Shown here: one piece after another, positions 28,763 to 39,378 of the stretch
Layout: every line of letters starts with the position of its first letter
How positions within the stretch are numbered: position 1 is the stretch's first letter
NCBI GenBank assembly: GCA_001673575.1
Contig: LZME01000046.1
Location: 1 to 47,173, forward strand
Source: Mycolicibacter heraklionensis
GTDB taxonomy: Bacteria > Actinomycetota > Actinomycetes > Mycobacteriales > Mycobacteriaceae
Reading direction: 5' to 3'
Length of the DNA stretch: 47,173 nucleotides
Notes under the pieces: generated by a model
The model's input: the letters and a program-made list of their open reading frames with translations, nothing else
Told to the model about the DNA's origin: nothing
Database searches by the model: none
Translations under genes and position numbers: made by a program

Positions 28763-30298
28763 ATGTCGAACCCCACCACCCCAGCGGTCCCCCGCGTGTC
28801 CAGCGACGCCGGCAGCGGCCTGTCCCGACTGCGGCAGTTCGCCGCCGGCGAGCAGGCCGGAGCGGCATGGCTCGGCTGCCTGGGCGCGCTGCTGATCACC
28901 CTGGGCGGCTTGGGCGCCGGCAGCACCCGCATCCAGGACCCGGTGCTGGATTCCCTGCACCTGTCGTGGCTGCGCTTCGGCCACGGCCTTGTGCTGTCGT
29001 CGGTGCTGCTGTGGGCTGGAGTCGCGGTGATGCTGGTGGCCTGGCTCGGTTTGGGCCGGCGGGTGATCGAGGGCACCGTGAGCACCTACACGTTGATCAC
29101 CACCACCGGCTTCTGGCTGGCACCGCTGCTGCTGTCGGTCCCGGTGTTCAGCCGCGACACCTACTCCTACCTGGCCCAGGGCGCCCTGCTACGGGATGGA
29201 TTCGATCCGTACGTGGTCGGGCCGGTGGACAACCCCAATCCCCTGCTCGAGGATGTCAGCCCGATCTGGGCCGCGACGACGGCACCGTACGGCCCGGCGT
29301 TCATTCTGGTCGCCAAGCTCGTCACGATGCTGGTGGGCAACAACGTGGTGGCCGGCACCATGGTGCTGCGCCTGTGCATGCTGCCCGGGCTGGCGCTGCT
29401 GATCTGGGCCGCGCCCCGGGTGGCCGCCCGTGTCGGTGGCAGCGCGCCCGCGGCGCTGTATCTGGCCGTGCTCAACCCGCTGGTGATCATCCACCTGATG
29501 GGTGGGGTGCACAACGAGATGCTGATGGTCGGCCTGGTGATCGCCGGGATCGCGCTGACCCTGGAGCGCCGCCACCTGGCGGGGATAACGCTGGTGGCAC
29601 TGGCGGCGGCGGTAAAGGCCACCGCCGCAATCGCATTGCCGTTCCTGGTGTGGATCTGGATGCGCCGCCTGCGGGAGCCCCGCGGTGAGCGACGCAGCTA
29701 TCCGACGGTGATCGCCTTCGCCACCGCGGCGGCGGTGTCCACGGCGATCATCGTCGCGGTGTTCGCCGTGCTCTCGGCCCTGGCCGGAGTGGGCCTGGGC
29801 TGGTTGACCGCACTGCTGGCCGGCAACGTCAAGATCATCAACTGGCTCACTGTGCCGACCGCGGCCGCCAACCTGATCCACGCCGTCGGCGGGTTGTTCG
29901 CCCCGGTCAACTTCTATGCCGTGCTGCACATCACCCGGATCAGCGGGGTCGCGGTGATCGGGCTGCTGCTGCCGGTGCTGTGGTGGCGGGCGCGGCGCGA
30001 CGATCGATCTGCGGTCGCCGGGATCGCCTGGGCGATGCTGGTGGTGGTGCTGTTCGTGCCGGCCGCCCTGCCCTGGTACTACACCTGGCCGCTGGCGGTG
30101 GCGGCCACCGTGGTCCGTTCACCGACCGCGATCGCCGCGATCGCCGCGGCGTCGACCTGGATCATGGTGATCTTCAAACCTGACGGCTCGCACGGCATGT
30201 ACACCTGGCTGCATGTGATCGGCGCGACGGGATGCGCCGTGTACGCCTGGTACCGGCTGTCGCGGGCACAACAAGCGCCTGCCCTCGACGCCGCTTGA
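28763..30298 (+). CDS. mptA: Alpha-(1->6)-mannopyranosyltransferase MptA (GT-C)
   Basis: MptA extends the alpha-1,6-mannan core of lipomannan outside the membrane, using polyprenyl-phosphate mannose. The 511-residue protein has about 12-13 hydrophobic segments. The first long loop carries the GT-C region SRDTYSYLAQGALLRDGFDPYVVGPVD, whose acidic residues fit the catalytic Asp site of the family. Further features are NPLVIIHLMGGVHNEMLMVGL and LPWYYTWPLAV. It follows idsA2 by 15 bases with CGGAG as ribosome site. The stop codon lies in the first of three 14-bp tandem repeats. Orthology with Rv2174 is supported by flanking idsA2 and Rv2175c/pknL. Confidence 0.93.
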   Translation: MSNPTTPAVPRVSSDAGSGLSRLRQFAAGEQAGAAWLGCLGALLITLGGLGAGSTRIQDPVLDSLHLSWLRFGHGLVLSSVLLWAGVAVMLVAWLGLGRRVIEGTVSTYTLITTTGFWLAPLLLSVPVFSRDTYSYLAQGALLRDGFDPYVVGPVDNPNPLLEDVSPIWAATTAPYGPAFILVAKLVTMLVGNNVVAGTMVLRLCMLPGLALLIWAAPRVAARVGGSAPAALYLAVLNPLVIIHLMGGVHNEMLMVGLVIAGIALTLERRHLAGITLVALAAAVKATAAIALPFLVWIWMRRLREPRGERRSYPTVIAFATAAAVSTAIIVAVFAVLSALAGVGLGWLTALLAGNVKIINWLTVPTAAANLIHAVGGLFAPVNFYAVLHITRISGVAVIGLLLPVLWWRARRDDRSAVAGIAWAMLVVVLFVPAALPWYYTWPLAVAATVVRSPTAIAAIAAASTWIMVIFKPDGSHGMYTWLHVIGATGCAVYAWYRLSRAQQAPALDAA

Positions 30299-30328
30299 AA
30301 GACGCCGCGTGAAAGACGCCGCTTGAAA
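30287..30328. repeat. Three tandem 14-bp repeats at the mptA 3' end
   Basis: GACGCCGCTTGAAA (30287-30300), GACGCCGCGTGAAA (30301-30314) and GACGCCGCTTGAAA (30315-30328) are contiguous. Copies 1 and 3 are identical and copy 2 differs by one base. The first copy contains the mptA stop. The last ends 2 bases before the stop of the convergent Rv2175c gene. It is a minisatellite likely to vary in copy number between strains. Confidence 0.92.
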
Positions 30329-30330
30329 CC

Positions 30331-30735
30331 TCAGTAGGCCATGGCCTGTGCCCGGCGCATCACCTCACGGGCCTGGTGTGCGTGCAGCGCATCGATGGGG
30401 CGGGCGTTCTCGATCGACTCCCGCACGCCGTCGTGGGTCAACGACAGCGACGAATCCGGAGTGAACAGCCAGCGCACGATGTCGGTCTGCTGGTAGCCAC
30501 CGTCGTGCAGCACGGCCAGCAGCCCGGGCAGGCTCTTGACGACGTCTCCCTCGGCGGTGAAAAACACCTGCGGGACCATGAGTACGCCGTCCCGCCGCAC
30601 CGCAACCAGATGGTTGTCGCGCAGGAACTGGTGCACTTTGGTGACTGGTACCCCGAGCATTTCGGCGACTGTCGGCAGATCAAAGGTCGGTTCGTCGGGC
30701 TCAAGTACGTCTTCGGAGGCCGGAATGCTGCTCAC
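30331..30735 (-). CDS. Winged-helix DNA-binding protein, PknL partner (Rv2175c-like)
   Basis: This 134-residue protein has an N-terminal helix-turn-helix (about 18-60: FDLPTVAEMLGVPVTKVHQFLRDNHLVAV) and a helical C-terminus ending DALHAHQAREVMRRAQAMAY. The M. tuberculosis homologue binds DNA weakly and is phosphorylated by PknL on Thr9 in a flexible N-terminal tail. Here the protein starts at GTG 30735 (MSSIPASEDVLEPDEPT), and an in-frame TAA four codons upstream prevents extension, so that tail is absent. The gene is divergent from pknL with a 52-bp gap, a conserved arrangement. Confidence 0.92.
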   Translation of the reverse strand: MSSIPASEDVLEPDEPTFDLPTVAEMLGVPVTKVHQFLRDNHLVAVRRDGVLMVPQVFFTAEGDVVKSLPGLLAVLHDGGYQQTDIVRWLFTPDSSLSLTHDGVRESIENARPIDALHAHQAREVMRRAQAMAY

Positions 30736-30775
30736 GACACAAGTTTAAAGCCGCCGGACCGGCCACCGGCACACA

Positions 30776-30781
30776 TACCAT
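30776..30781 (+). promoter_or_regulatory. Candidate -10 TACCAT giving a leaderless pknL transcript
   Basis: TACCAT is followed by exactly 6 bases and then the GTG of pknL at 30788, the spacing expected if transcription starts on the first base of the start codon. There is no Shine-Dalgarno before this GTG. Confidence 0.4.
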
Positions 30782-30787
30782 GACCAG

Positions 30788-31990
30788 GTGACTGGAGCGT
30801 GGGGCGGCGACGCACTGGAGGGCGCGCTGCTCGACGGCCGGTACCGGGTGGGCACCCGGATCGCCACCGGCGGCACCTCCACGGTGTACCGCGGCCTGGA
30901 CGAGCGCCTAGACCGCCCGGTCGCGATCAAGGTGATGGATCTGCGCTACGCCGGCGACCAGCAGTTCCTGACCCGATTCCAGCTCGAGGCCCGCGCGGTC
31001 GCCCGACTCAAGGACCCGGGGCTGGTGGCGGTGTACGACCAGGGTTTCGGCACCCCGCACGATCCCGGGCAGCCGTTTCTGGTGATGGAACTCGTCGAGG
31101 GTGGGACGCTGCGCGAACTGCTCAACGAACGCGGCCCGATGCCGCCACATGCGGTCGCCGCGGTGCTGCGGCCGGTGCTGGGAGCCCTGGGGATCGCGCA
31201 TCGGGCCGGGCTGGTGCACCGCGACGTCAAACCGGAGAACATCCTGATCTCCGACGACGGCGACGTGAAGGTGGTCGACTTCGGGCTGGTTCGCGCCATC
31301 GCGGCGGCTGGAATCACCTCCACCAACGTGATTCTGGGCACCGCCGCCTATCTGTCCCCCGAACAGGTCCGCGACGGCAACGCCGGCCCCGCCAGCGACG
31401 TGTACGGGGTCGGGGTGCTCACCTACGAGCTGTTGACCGGAGACACGCCGTTCTCCGGTGATTCGTCGTTGACGGTGGCCTACCAGCGGCTGGATCACGA
31501 TGTCCCACCACCGAGTTCGGCTATCGACGGCGTCCCCGCCGAATTCGACGACCTGGTGGCCCGGGCCACCGCTCGCGAACCGGCGGAGCGCTATGCCGAC
31601 GGGCTCGAGATGGCGCACGCGGTTGATGTGATCACCGAGCGGCTGGCGCTGCCGGCGTTCCGGGTGCCGGCCCCCCGAAACTCCGCCCAGCACAACGCCG
31701 CCGCCCCGGCCCGCCGCGCCCCGCAACACCCGGCGCCGCCGCGCCACCAGACATCGCAACATCAGACACTGCACATGACCCGCGACCCGGCGGACTGGGT
31801 GGAGGACACCGATACCCACTATGAGTTGGTGACAGGGCAATTCGGCGGCGTCGAACTGAGCCGCTTCGTGTTGCAGCGCCAGCACGCGCGCCGGATGGTG
31901 GTCATCTGGCTCGCCGTGTTGTTCGCAACCACCACGCTGGTCGCCGCGTTGGCGTGGACGCTGGGCAACAACGTCGGCGCGTTGCTGTAA
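30788..31990 (+). CDS. pknL: Serine/threonine protein kinase PknL
   Basis: A 400-residue membrane kinase. The kinase domain spans about 18-285, with Gly-rich loop IATGGTSTVY (25-34), VAIK with Lys48, catalytic HRDVKPEN (Asp146), DFG at 164-166, an activation loop with ITSTN (Thr177, Thr179) and GTAAYLSPEQ. A His/Pro/Gln-rich linker (about 297-335) follows, then one transmembrane helix near 372-392 and a very short outside tail, so there is no sensor domain. This matches PknL (Rv2176), a putative envelope and division regulator. It is divergent from its known substrate gene and convergent with aroG. Confidence 0.95.
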   Translation: MTGAWGGDALEGALLDGRYRVGTRIATGGTSTVYRGLDERLDRPVAIKVMDLRYAGDQQFLTRFQLEARAVARLKDPGLVAVYDQGFGTPHDPGQPFLVMELVEGGTLRELLNERGPMPPHAVAAVLRPVLGALGIAHRAGLVHRDVKPENILISDDGDVKVVDFGLVRAIAAAGITSTNVILGTAAYLSPEQVRDGNAGPASDVYGVGVLTYELLTGDTPFSGDSSLTVAYQRLDHDVPPPSSAIDGVPAEFDDLVARATAREPAERYADGLEMAHAVDVITERLALPAFRVPAPRNSAQHNAAAPARRAPQHPAPPRHQTSQHQTLHMTRDPADWVEDTDTHYELVTGQFGGVELSRFVLQRQHARRMVVIWLAVLFATTTLVAALAWTLGNNVGALL

Positions 31991-32020
31991 CCGTGCCCAT
32001 GCCCTGGCCGCGGGAACCAG

Positions 32021-33934
<1,914 letters not shown>

Positions 33935-33938
<4 letters not shown>

Positions 33939-34960
33939 TGCCACGGCCTGCCCGGCCGGTGTATCCGAGGAATCGCGACCGGCCGGGTCGGCGCCGAGGC
34001 CTCCGAAACCGCCCGGTTGGGCCCGGAGCGGCCTGGCGTACCCGCGGCGGTCGCCGGCCTGGCAGGAGGCCTGACGGGCGGTCTGCCGATGGGGACCTGC
34101 AGTCGGGGAGCCATGAACTGCACCGTCGGCGCCGACGCCGCCCGCACCTCACGATCGAGCTCGGCGTCGACGGCGCGCTCATCGGGCACCTGGGGCCGGC
34201 CCGCCACCGCATCCTGCAACCAGAGCTTGGCCGCAATCACCGGCCGGCGCAGCCGGCGCTCCCGCTCCAGCGCCCGACGCATGCGCGCCCGATCAGGCAG
34301 GTAGCGCCACCGCGCCCACGGTGCGTGCGGCCGGGACAGCCGCACCGCACCCACCACCAGCAGCGGAAAGAAGAACATCCCGATCAATCCGGTCCACACC
34401 TTGCCTTTCAACAACACCATCACGCCCAACGGCAACGCCATCACCAGGCTGGCGATCACCCCCGCGTGGATCAACGGTGAGGAGGTGTCGTGCCAGGTCG
34501 ACAGCACAAATGTCAGAGGATGAAAACCCAGCACCAAGAGTCCGGTGACCGCGGCGGCGGCGAAGACGGCGTCCACCGAGGCACGGCCGTCCTCCTCCCA
34601 GTACACGTCGGACAGGTGCAGGATCAGCGCATACTCGTCGAGCACCAGCGCCGCCCCGATCCCGAACGCTATCGCAGCCAGGCTGAACGCCGGCTCGTGC
34701 GCGTTCGGCCCGGCGGCCACCAGCGTCACTCCGGCGACCATCACCAACACGACCCCGAAGACCACGTGGTGAATGTGCTTGGAGCCGAAGTGCAGATTGC
34801 GGGGCTGCCACCACCGCGGCGGATTGGGGTTTGCGGCCTGGCTGCGGATGTAGCGGACCACGGAGCGGGTCACCAGAAACGTCACCAGGAACGCCAGCAG
34901 ACAGCCCAGCAACGGCAGCCTGCCACGGCCGACGATGTCGTCGCGGAACCATTCCAGCAC
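33935..34960 (-). CDS. Conserved integral membrane protein (Rv2180c-like)
   Basis: The protein of 341 residues has about six transmembrane helices in its first 215 residues: [39 protein letters not shown], an [20 protein letters not shown] helix with buried Asp/Glu, and others. The conserved cytoplasmic stretch [24 protein letters not shown] follows, then a Pro/Arg/Ala-rich disordered tail (about 270-341). No known function. The start is GTG 34960, with TACGTT 7 bases before it, fitting leaderless transcription. The stop overlaps the exoribonuclease start by 4 bases, so they are coexpressed. It is divergent from the Rv2181-like mannosyltransferase. Confidence 0.88.
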
Positions 34961-34967
34961 CTAATGC

Positions 34968-34973
34968 AACGTA
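34968..34973 (-). promoter_or_regulatory. Candidate -10 TACGTT, leaderless start of the Rv2180c-like gene
   Basis: On the minus strand TACGTT is followed by 7 bases and then GTG 34960, the spacing for transcription starting on the start codon. No Shine-Dalgarno is seen. Confidence 0.4.
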
Positions 34974-35037
34974 CGCCCTCGCGGCACACCACGCCGGGAT
35001 CGCCACAGGTATGGCTCGGTTTAACGTCGCTACCCGA

Positions 35038-35043
35038 TAGGCT
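35038..35043 (+). promoter_or_regulatory. Candidate -10 TAGGCT for the Rv2181-like gene
   Basis: TAGGCT lies 10 bases before ATG 35054, giving a leader of a few bases at most. It is the same hexamer and spacing as upstream of the phosphoribosyltransferase gene at 1959. Confidence 0.4.
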
Positions 35044-35053
35044 GTGCTGCGAC

Positions 35054-36349
35054 ATGACTACATCGCGGCCGCCCGACCCGGGCCGTCGGCACGGGGGCAT
35101 CAGCGGTAGGGCCGTTTGGTGGATCTTCACGTTGCTGGCGATTGCAGCCTTGGGCTACACGACATGGCGGGCGTTGGGCAGCACGCCATATCACATCGAC
35201 GTCGACGTCTACCGGATGGCGGCCCAGGCCTGGCGTGAGGGCCGGCCGCTCTACGGCGAGGACTGGTTCCAAACCCAGATCGACGGGACAGTTCTGCCGT
35301 TCACCTATCCCCCGATAGCCGCGGTGTTGTTCGCTCCCCTCACCTGGGTGTCACTGGGCACCGCGACCGCCGCGCTGACCGTCCTCTCGACGCTGCTGTT
35401 GGTGGTGTCGATCACCATCGTGCTCACCGGTCTGGGTGTCCGATTCGACCGGCGCCCCGACTGCGGGCCGGCCTGGTGGCACCGCGGCGTGGTGGCGGTG
35501 GCGATCGTGGCGGCGTCCATCTGGCTTGACGCCGAGCCGATCTGGGCCAACTTCGACTTCGGTCAGGTCAATGCGGTGCTGATGACCCTGGTGATCGCCG
35601 ACTGCGTGCCGCGCCGCACCTACTGGCCGCGCGGCGCGCTGCTGGGTGTCGCGGTGGCACTCAAGCTGACCCCGGCGGTCTTCTTGCTCTACTTCTTGTT
35701 ACGTCGCGACCGGCGCGCCGCGGTCACCACCGTGGCGTCATTCCTGGCGGCGACCATGGTGGGCTTCGTGATGGCCTGGAGCGACTCCTGGCAGTACTGG
35801 ACGCACACCGTCAGCGATACCGACCGCATCGGCGGGGCGAGCCTGAACACCAACCAGAACCTGGCCGGCGCCCTGGCCCGGCTGCCGCTGGACGACCAGG
35901 TGCGCTCGGTGCTGTGGCTGGCGGGGTGTGTGTTGGTGCTCGCGGCGATGTGGTGGGCGGCCCGCCGGGTGCTCGCTGCCGGTGAGCCGATCTTGGCGCT
36001 GGTCTGCGTGGCGCTGTTCGGGTTGGTGGTGTCGCCGGTGTCGTGGTCACACCACTGGGTGTGGATGCTGCCTGCCGTGGTGGTCATGGCGGTGGTGTCC
36101 TACCGGCATCGCGCAGTCGTGCTCGGCGTGCTCACCGTGGCCGGGGTGGCGCTGATGATGCGCAGCCCGATCGAGTTGCTGCCTGAGCACCACGAGGCCG
36201 GCGCGGCGTGGTGGCGCCAACTGGCCGGGACGTCCTACGTGTGGTGGGCGTTGGCGGTGATCATCGCGGCCGGCGCCACGCTGCGGCCCGTCCCCCAGAC
36301 GAGTCCGGATCAGCCCGCCGCGGTCTCCGGAAACCGGGCGACCGGCTGA
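35054..36349 (+). CDS. Alpha-(1->2)-mannosyltransferase, GT-C/GT87 type (Rv2181-like)
   Basis: This enzyme adds alpha-1,2-linked mannose branches and caps to lipomannan/lipoarabinomannan, using polyprenyl-phosphate mannose. The 431-residue protein has about 10-11 transmembrane helices. The first outside loop carries [21 protein letters not shown], with the Asp residues expected of GT-C enzymes, and later loops carry [44 protein letters not shown] and SHHWVWMLP. The frame is open much further upstream, antisense to the Rv2180c-like gene, but ATG 35054 with a TAGGCT -10 fits the homologue's length. Its 3' end overlaps the convergent acyltransferase gene by 40 bases. Confidence 0.92.
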   Translation: MTTSRPPDPGRRHGGISGRAVWWIFTLLAIAALGYTTWRALGSTPYHIDVDVYRMAAQAWREGRPLYGEDWFQTQIDGTVLPFTYPPIAAVLFAPLTWVSLGTATAALTVLSTLLLVVSITIVLTGLGVRFDRRPDCGPAWWHRGVVAVAIVAASIWLDAEPIWANFDFGQVNAVLMTLVIADCVPRRTYWPRGALLGVAVALKLTPAVFLLYFLLRRDRRAAVTTVASFLAATMVGFVMAWSDSWQYWTHTVSDTDRIGGASLNTNQNLAGALARLPLDDQVRSVLWLAGCVLVLAAMWWAARRVLAAGEPILALVCVALFGLVVSPVSWSHHWVWMLPAVVVMAVVSYRHRAVVLGVLTVAGVALMMRSPIELLPEHHEAGAAWWRQLAGTSYVWWALAVIIAAGATLRPVPQTSPDQPAAVSGNRATG

Positions 36350-37044
36350 CCCGTGGCCCCGTCCTGTTGCGGGACACCGTTTTTGACGCTGGCCGCGTAG
36401 ATGTCGACGTATTCCTGCCCGGACAGCCGCATCAATTCGTAGATCACCTCGTCGGTGACGGCACGTTCGATGAAACGGTTGTCGGCCATCCCTTCGAAGC
36501 GGGAGAAATCCATCGGCTCGCCGAAGCGGACGGTGACCCGGCCGAAGCGCAGCATCTTGGTGCCGGGCGGGTTGACGACGTTGGTGCCGACCATGACGAC
36601 CGGGATCACCGGGACCCCGGTGTGCAGCGCGAGCCGCGCCAGTCCGGTCTTGCCCTTGTACAACCGGCCATCGGGTGAGCGGGTGCCCTCGGGGTAGATA
36701 CCGAGCAACTTGCCCTGCCCCAGGATCCGCTGAGCGGTGGTCAGCGCGGCCTGCGCGGCGTCAGAGTCGTTGCGGTCGATGGGAACCTGACCGACTGCGG
36801 TGTAGAACGAGCGGGTGAGCCAGCCCTTGATGCCGGTGCCGGTGAAGTACTCCGACTTGGCCAGGAAGGTGATCCGGCGGCGCACGACCAGCGGCAGGTA
36901 GAAGCTGTCCATGACGGCGAGGTGATTGCTGGCCAGGATGGCCGCACCGTCGTCAGGGATGTTCTCCAGTCCCTCGACTTTCGGCCGCCCGATCAGGGCC
37001 AGCAGAGGCCCGAAGAATACGTACTTGACCAGCCAGTACCACAT
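36310..37044 (-). CDS. PlsC-type 1-acyl-sn-glycerol-3-phosphate acyltransferase (Rv2182c-like)
   Basis: The 244-residue protein belongs to the LPLAT/PlsC family, which transfers acyl groups to lysophosphatidate or related acceptors at the membrane. The catalytic NHxxxxD motif is NHLAVMD (40-46). The acceptor phosphate site is [10 protein letters not shown], with [11 protein letters not shown] further on. An N-terminal hydrophobic segment (about 5-19) may be an anchor. It begins with ATG 37044, and GGAGGGG is a few bases upstream. The gene overlaps the convergent mannosyltransferase gene by 40 bases at its 3' end, so the last 13 codons are read on both strands. The exact acceptor is not known. 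Confidence 0.92.
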   Translation of the reverse strand: MWYWLVKYVFFGPLLALIGRPKVEGLENIPDDGAAILASNHLAVMDSFYLPLVVRRRITFLAKSEYFTGTGIKGWLTRSFYTAVGQVPIDRNDSDAAQAALTTAQRILGQGKLLGIYPEGTRSPDGRLYKGKTGLARLALHTGVPVIPVVMVGTNVVNPPGTKMLRFGRVTVRFGEPMDFSRFEGMADNRFIERAVTDEVIYELMRLSGQEYVDIYAASVKNGVPQQDGATGQPVARFPETAAG

Positions 37045-37169
37045 GGCCCCTCCCTCCTGCCCCGACTAGGCGGCCGTGTTCGCGCCAACTTTACCGACCG
37101 CGCGTGGCTAGGGCCACACGGTGATTCGTCACATCGCGAATTCCGTGCAATTCCTCAGCTTTCGGCTTT

Positions 37170-37568
37170 TCAGGTTTCCGTTTCAATGGTGACCGGAATC
37201 GGCTCATAGCTGGGCCGGGCCGGCGACTGGTCGGCGCCACCGCCGCCCCCGGGCGATCCGGGATCGGTCGGAGGCGGCGCCCCACCGCTCGGCTCGGCCT
37301 CTCCGACCACTGCGCGGATCACCTCATACAGTGCGACGCTGTGCTCGGCGACGATGGTGAGCAGCGGATGTTCTTCCCCGGTCACCAGCGCCGCCAGCGC
37401 GCAGACCGGGCACCACACCTGTTGGCATTTGCCCGGGCCGTCGCCCGACGAGGCCGCCAACAGCGCCGCGGCGCGCACCGCCGGGTCAAGTCGATCCAGG
37501 ATCGCCTGGGCGAGCTTGCGCAGCTCGGGACCGAGCTCACCCAGATCGGGGTGCGCGCCAGCGTTCAA
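37170..37568 (-). CDS. Small CxxC protein (Rv2183c-like)
   Basis: The 132-residue protein has a helical N-terminal half with KCQQVWCPVC (Cys48, Cys53, Cys56), probably a metal site, and a helix LLTIVAEHSVALYEVIRAVVG (69-89). A Gly/Pro-rich disordered tail (93-125) includes a run of Gly. Function is unknown; it is conserved in mycobacteria as the third gene of an operon with the ArsA-like ATPase. Its ATG overlaps the ATPase stop by 4 bases, so coexpression and perhaps interaction are likely. A 125-base gap with no visible gene separates it from the acyltransferase gene. Confidence 0.85.
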   Translation of the reverse strand: MNAGAHPDLGELGPELRKLAQAILDRLDPAVRAAALLAASSGDGPGKCQQVWCPVCALAALVTGEEHPLLTIVAEHSVALYEVIRAVVGEAEPSGGAPPPTDPGSPGGGGGADQSPARPSYEPIPVTIETET

Positions 37569-38863
37569 CGTCGCACCTCCTCATCGCCAGTCACCGGCCA
37601 CACGCCCGGATCCGGCCGGAAACGCACCGTCAGTTCGCTTCCACGCAGCGTTGCGTCCACGACCGTGCACCGCCGCAGTACCGACGCCAACCGAACCCGG
37701 CGTCGGGTGCCACCTGCACCGATGATCAGATCATCTCCGGATCGCCCCAGGCTCAGCGCACCGGAATCGACCTGGGGTAACTCTAACCGCAGCCGGTATA
37801 CCGCCCCCAGACCGGAACCGGACTCCCGGTCGACCACCGGCCGCACCGGACCGGGTGGCGCCGATCCGTCGCGGCGGCGGCTGTTCGCCAGCAGATCGCT
37901 CAGGGCTTTGGGGCCGATCGGCTCCCCCGCCAGGTGCGGGACCAGCACCATCGCCACATCACCGATGGCGCGGTCGACCTCGTCGAGGACACTGCTCTGT
38001 TCCCTGATCCGTTCGGCATACCAGTCGAACGCCGGGTGCGCCGGCAGGTTGGTGTAGACGTACGAATCATCCTGCAACAAAATCTGATTGACGATCAGCT
38101 CCGCCACCCGGACGCCGGTCAGCGACAGCGAGCCCAGGGTCCGGACGGCTTCGGCGGCCACGACGCGCTCGGCGGTCAGCACCAGGTGCGCGGCGACCGT
38201 CGTCTCATCGGTCAGCCGCTCGGCAAGCCGCTCGGCGGCGCCGCTGATCCGCTCGATCAGCTCGACCAGCGCGGTCGACCGGGGCTCCTCGGTTCCACTG
38301 AGCCGACGGTGCCGCGGCCAGGACCGCTCGGCGTAGAGCGCCACCGTGGCCGGCAGGGTCAGCATCCGCATCGCATCGGCGGTGGACGCACAGTCGACGA
38401 CGACGCGGTCCCACTGCCCGCTGTCTGCGAGTTCGCCGACCTCGTGCAGGCCCAGCACCTCCTGGACGCCGGGAAGCGCTGAAAGTTCTTCGGGTGCAAC
38501 GCTTCCCAGGTCGGATTCGGGGAACCGTGCGGCCAGAACGTCGACCACGCCCACCCAGTGCCGCTCAAGCAGGGCCAGCGTGTCCAACGCCAGCACGTCC
38601 AGGCAGCCGCCGCCCGCTCCGGTGCCGTCGACGTCCACCGTGATGGGGTCCCGACCGTCACAGGGAGGCACCGGCAGTCCGAGCACGTCCCCGACCGAAT
38701 GGGCCTGGTCGGTGGAGATCAGCAGCACCCGGTCGCCAGCGCACGCCAATGAGACCGCGGTCGCCGCCGCGCACGTGGACTTGCCTACGCCGCCCTTGCC
38801 GACGAACAGACTGATCGCAGGCGCTGGAAGCGCTGTCGGCGTTCCTGCCTCAGGCGGCCTCAC
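37565..38863 (-). CDS. ArsA/GET3-like P-loop ATPase (Rv2184c-like)
   Basis: A 432-residue ATPase of the ArsA/Get3 deviant Walker A class. The P-loop GKGGVGKST lies at 22-30 with the signature Lys, followed by LISTDQAHSVGDVLG (switch I, about 50-65) and VVVDCASTADAMRMLTLP (switch II). It lacks the CxxC and the second ATPase half of bacterial arsenite pumps, and no arsenite genes are nearby, so arsenic transport is unlikely. It sits between a START-like gene and a CxxC gene with 4-base overlaps on both sides. The role is unknown; membrane-protein targeting or septum placement would be guesses. Confidence 0.88.
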   Translation of the reverse strand: MRPPEAGTPTALPAPAISLFVGKGGVGKSTCAAATAVSLACAGDRVLLISTDQAHSVGDVLGLPVPPCDGRDPITVDVDGTGAGGGCLDVLALDTLALLERHWVGVVDVLAARFPESDLGSVAPEELSALPGVQEVLGLHEVGELADSGQWDRVVVDCASTADAMRMLTLPATVALYAERSWPRHRRLSGTEEPRSTALVELIERISGAAERLAERLTDETTVAAHLVLTAERVVAAEAVRTLGSLSLTGVRVAELIVNQILLQDDSYVYTNLPAHPAFDWYAERIREQSSVLDEVDRAIGDVAMVLVPHLAGEPIGPKALSDLLANSRRRDGSAPPGPVRPVVDRESGSGLGAVYRLRLELPQVDSGALSLGRSGDDLIIGAGGTRRRVRLASVLRRCTVVDATLRGSELTVRFRPDPGVWPVTGDEEVRR

Positions 38864-39297
38864 TCAGCCTCTGCTCGCTTCTTCAGGTCCTTCAACGCGG
38901 TGTCGGTCAGCCGCCGCTCCGCCTTGCGCTTGAGCAGGCCGATCATCGGAATCATCAGATCCACCGACAACTCATAGCGGACCTCGGTTCCAGATTCCTT
39001 GGGCGTCAAGCGATATTCGCCGTTGAGAGCCTTCAGCAGTGAACTGGACGCCAACGACCAGCGCACCGAGCGACGGTCTGGCGACCAGTCGTAGTCCAGC
39101 ACCATGGTGTCCTTGAGCACAGCCGCGTCGAGCACCAACCGCGCCACCTTCGGATAGCCGTCGGCATCGGTTTCGAGCACTTCGGCCTCGGTGTACTCCG
39201 AGACCCAGTCGGGATAAGCGCCGATATCGGCGATCACCTTCATCACCGTGTCCGGATCCGCCGCGATGTAGATCGTCTGAGCTGTCTTATCCGCCAC
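38860..39297 (-). CDS. START/SRPBCC-domain protein (Rv2185c/TB16.3-like)
   Basis: This 145-residue SRPBCC (polyketide cyclase/START-like) protein has the typical order: an N-terminal strand with the QTIYIAADPDTVMKVIADIGAYPDWV segment (7-32), a beta sheet, and a C-terminal helix MIPMIGLLKRKAERRLTDTALKDLKKRAE. Such folds hold hydrophobic ligands or assist lipid handling; no catalytic residues are evident. It is the first gene of the three-gene overlapping operon with the ArsA-like ATPase and the CxxC protein. The stop overlaps the ATPase start by 4 bases. The 81-base gap to the next START-like gene upstream shows no clear terminator. Confidence 0.9.
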   Translation of the reverse strand: MADKTAQTIYIAADPDTVMKVIADIGAYPDWVSEYTEAEVLETDADGYPKVARLVLDAAVLKDTMVLDYDWSPDRRSVRWSLASSSLLKALNGEYRLTPKESGTEVRYELSVDLMIPMIGLLKRKAERRLTDTALKDLKKRAEAE

Positions 39298-39378
39298 GTA
39301 CTTACTTCCCTAACTCGCTCGCGCCCGCCACACGGCCCTCGGCAGAGACGCTACCTCGCCGTCCCAAGCCAGGCCGGG

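Noticed and set aside
34490..35053. 188-codon N-terminal extension of the Rv2181-like mannosyltransferase
   Set aside because: The extension is hydrophilic His/Gln/Arg-rich antisense of the Rv2180c-like gene. The membrane protein begins at 35054.
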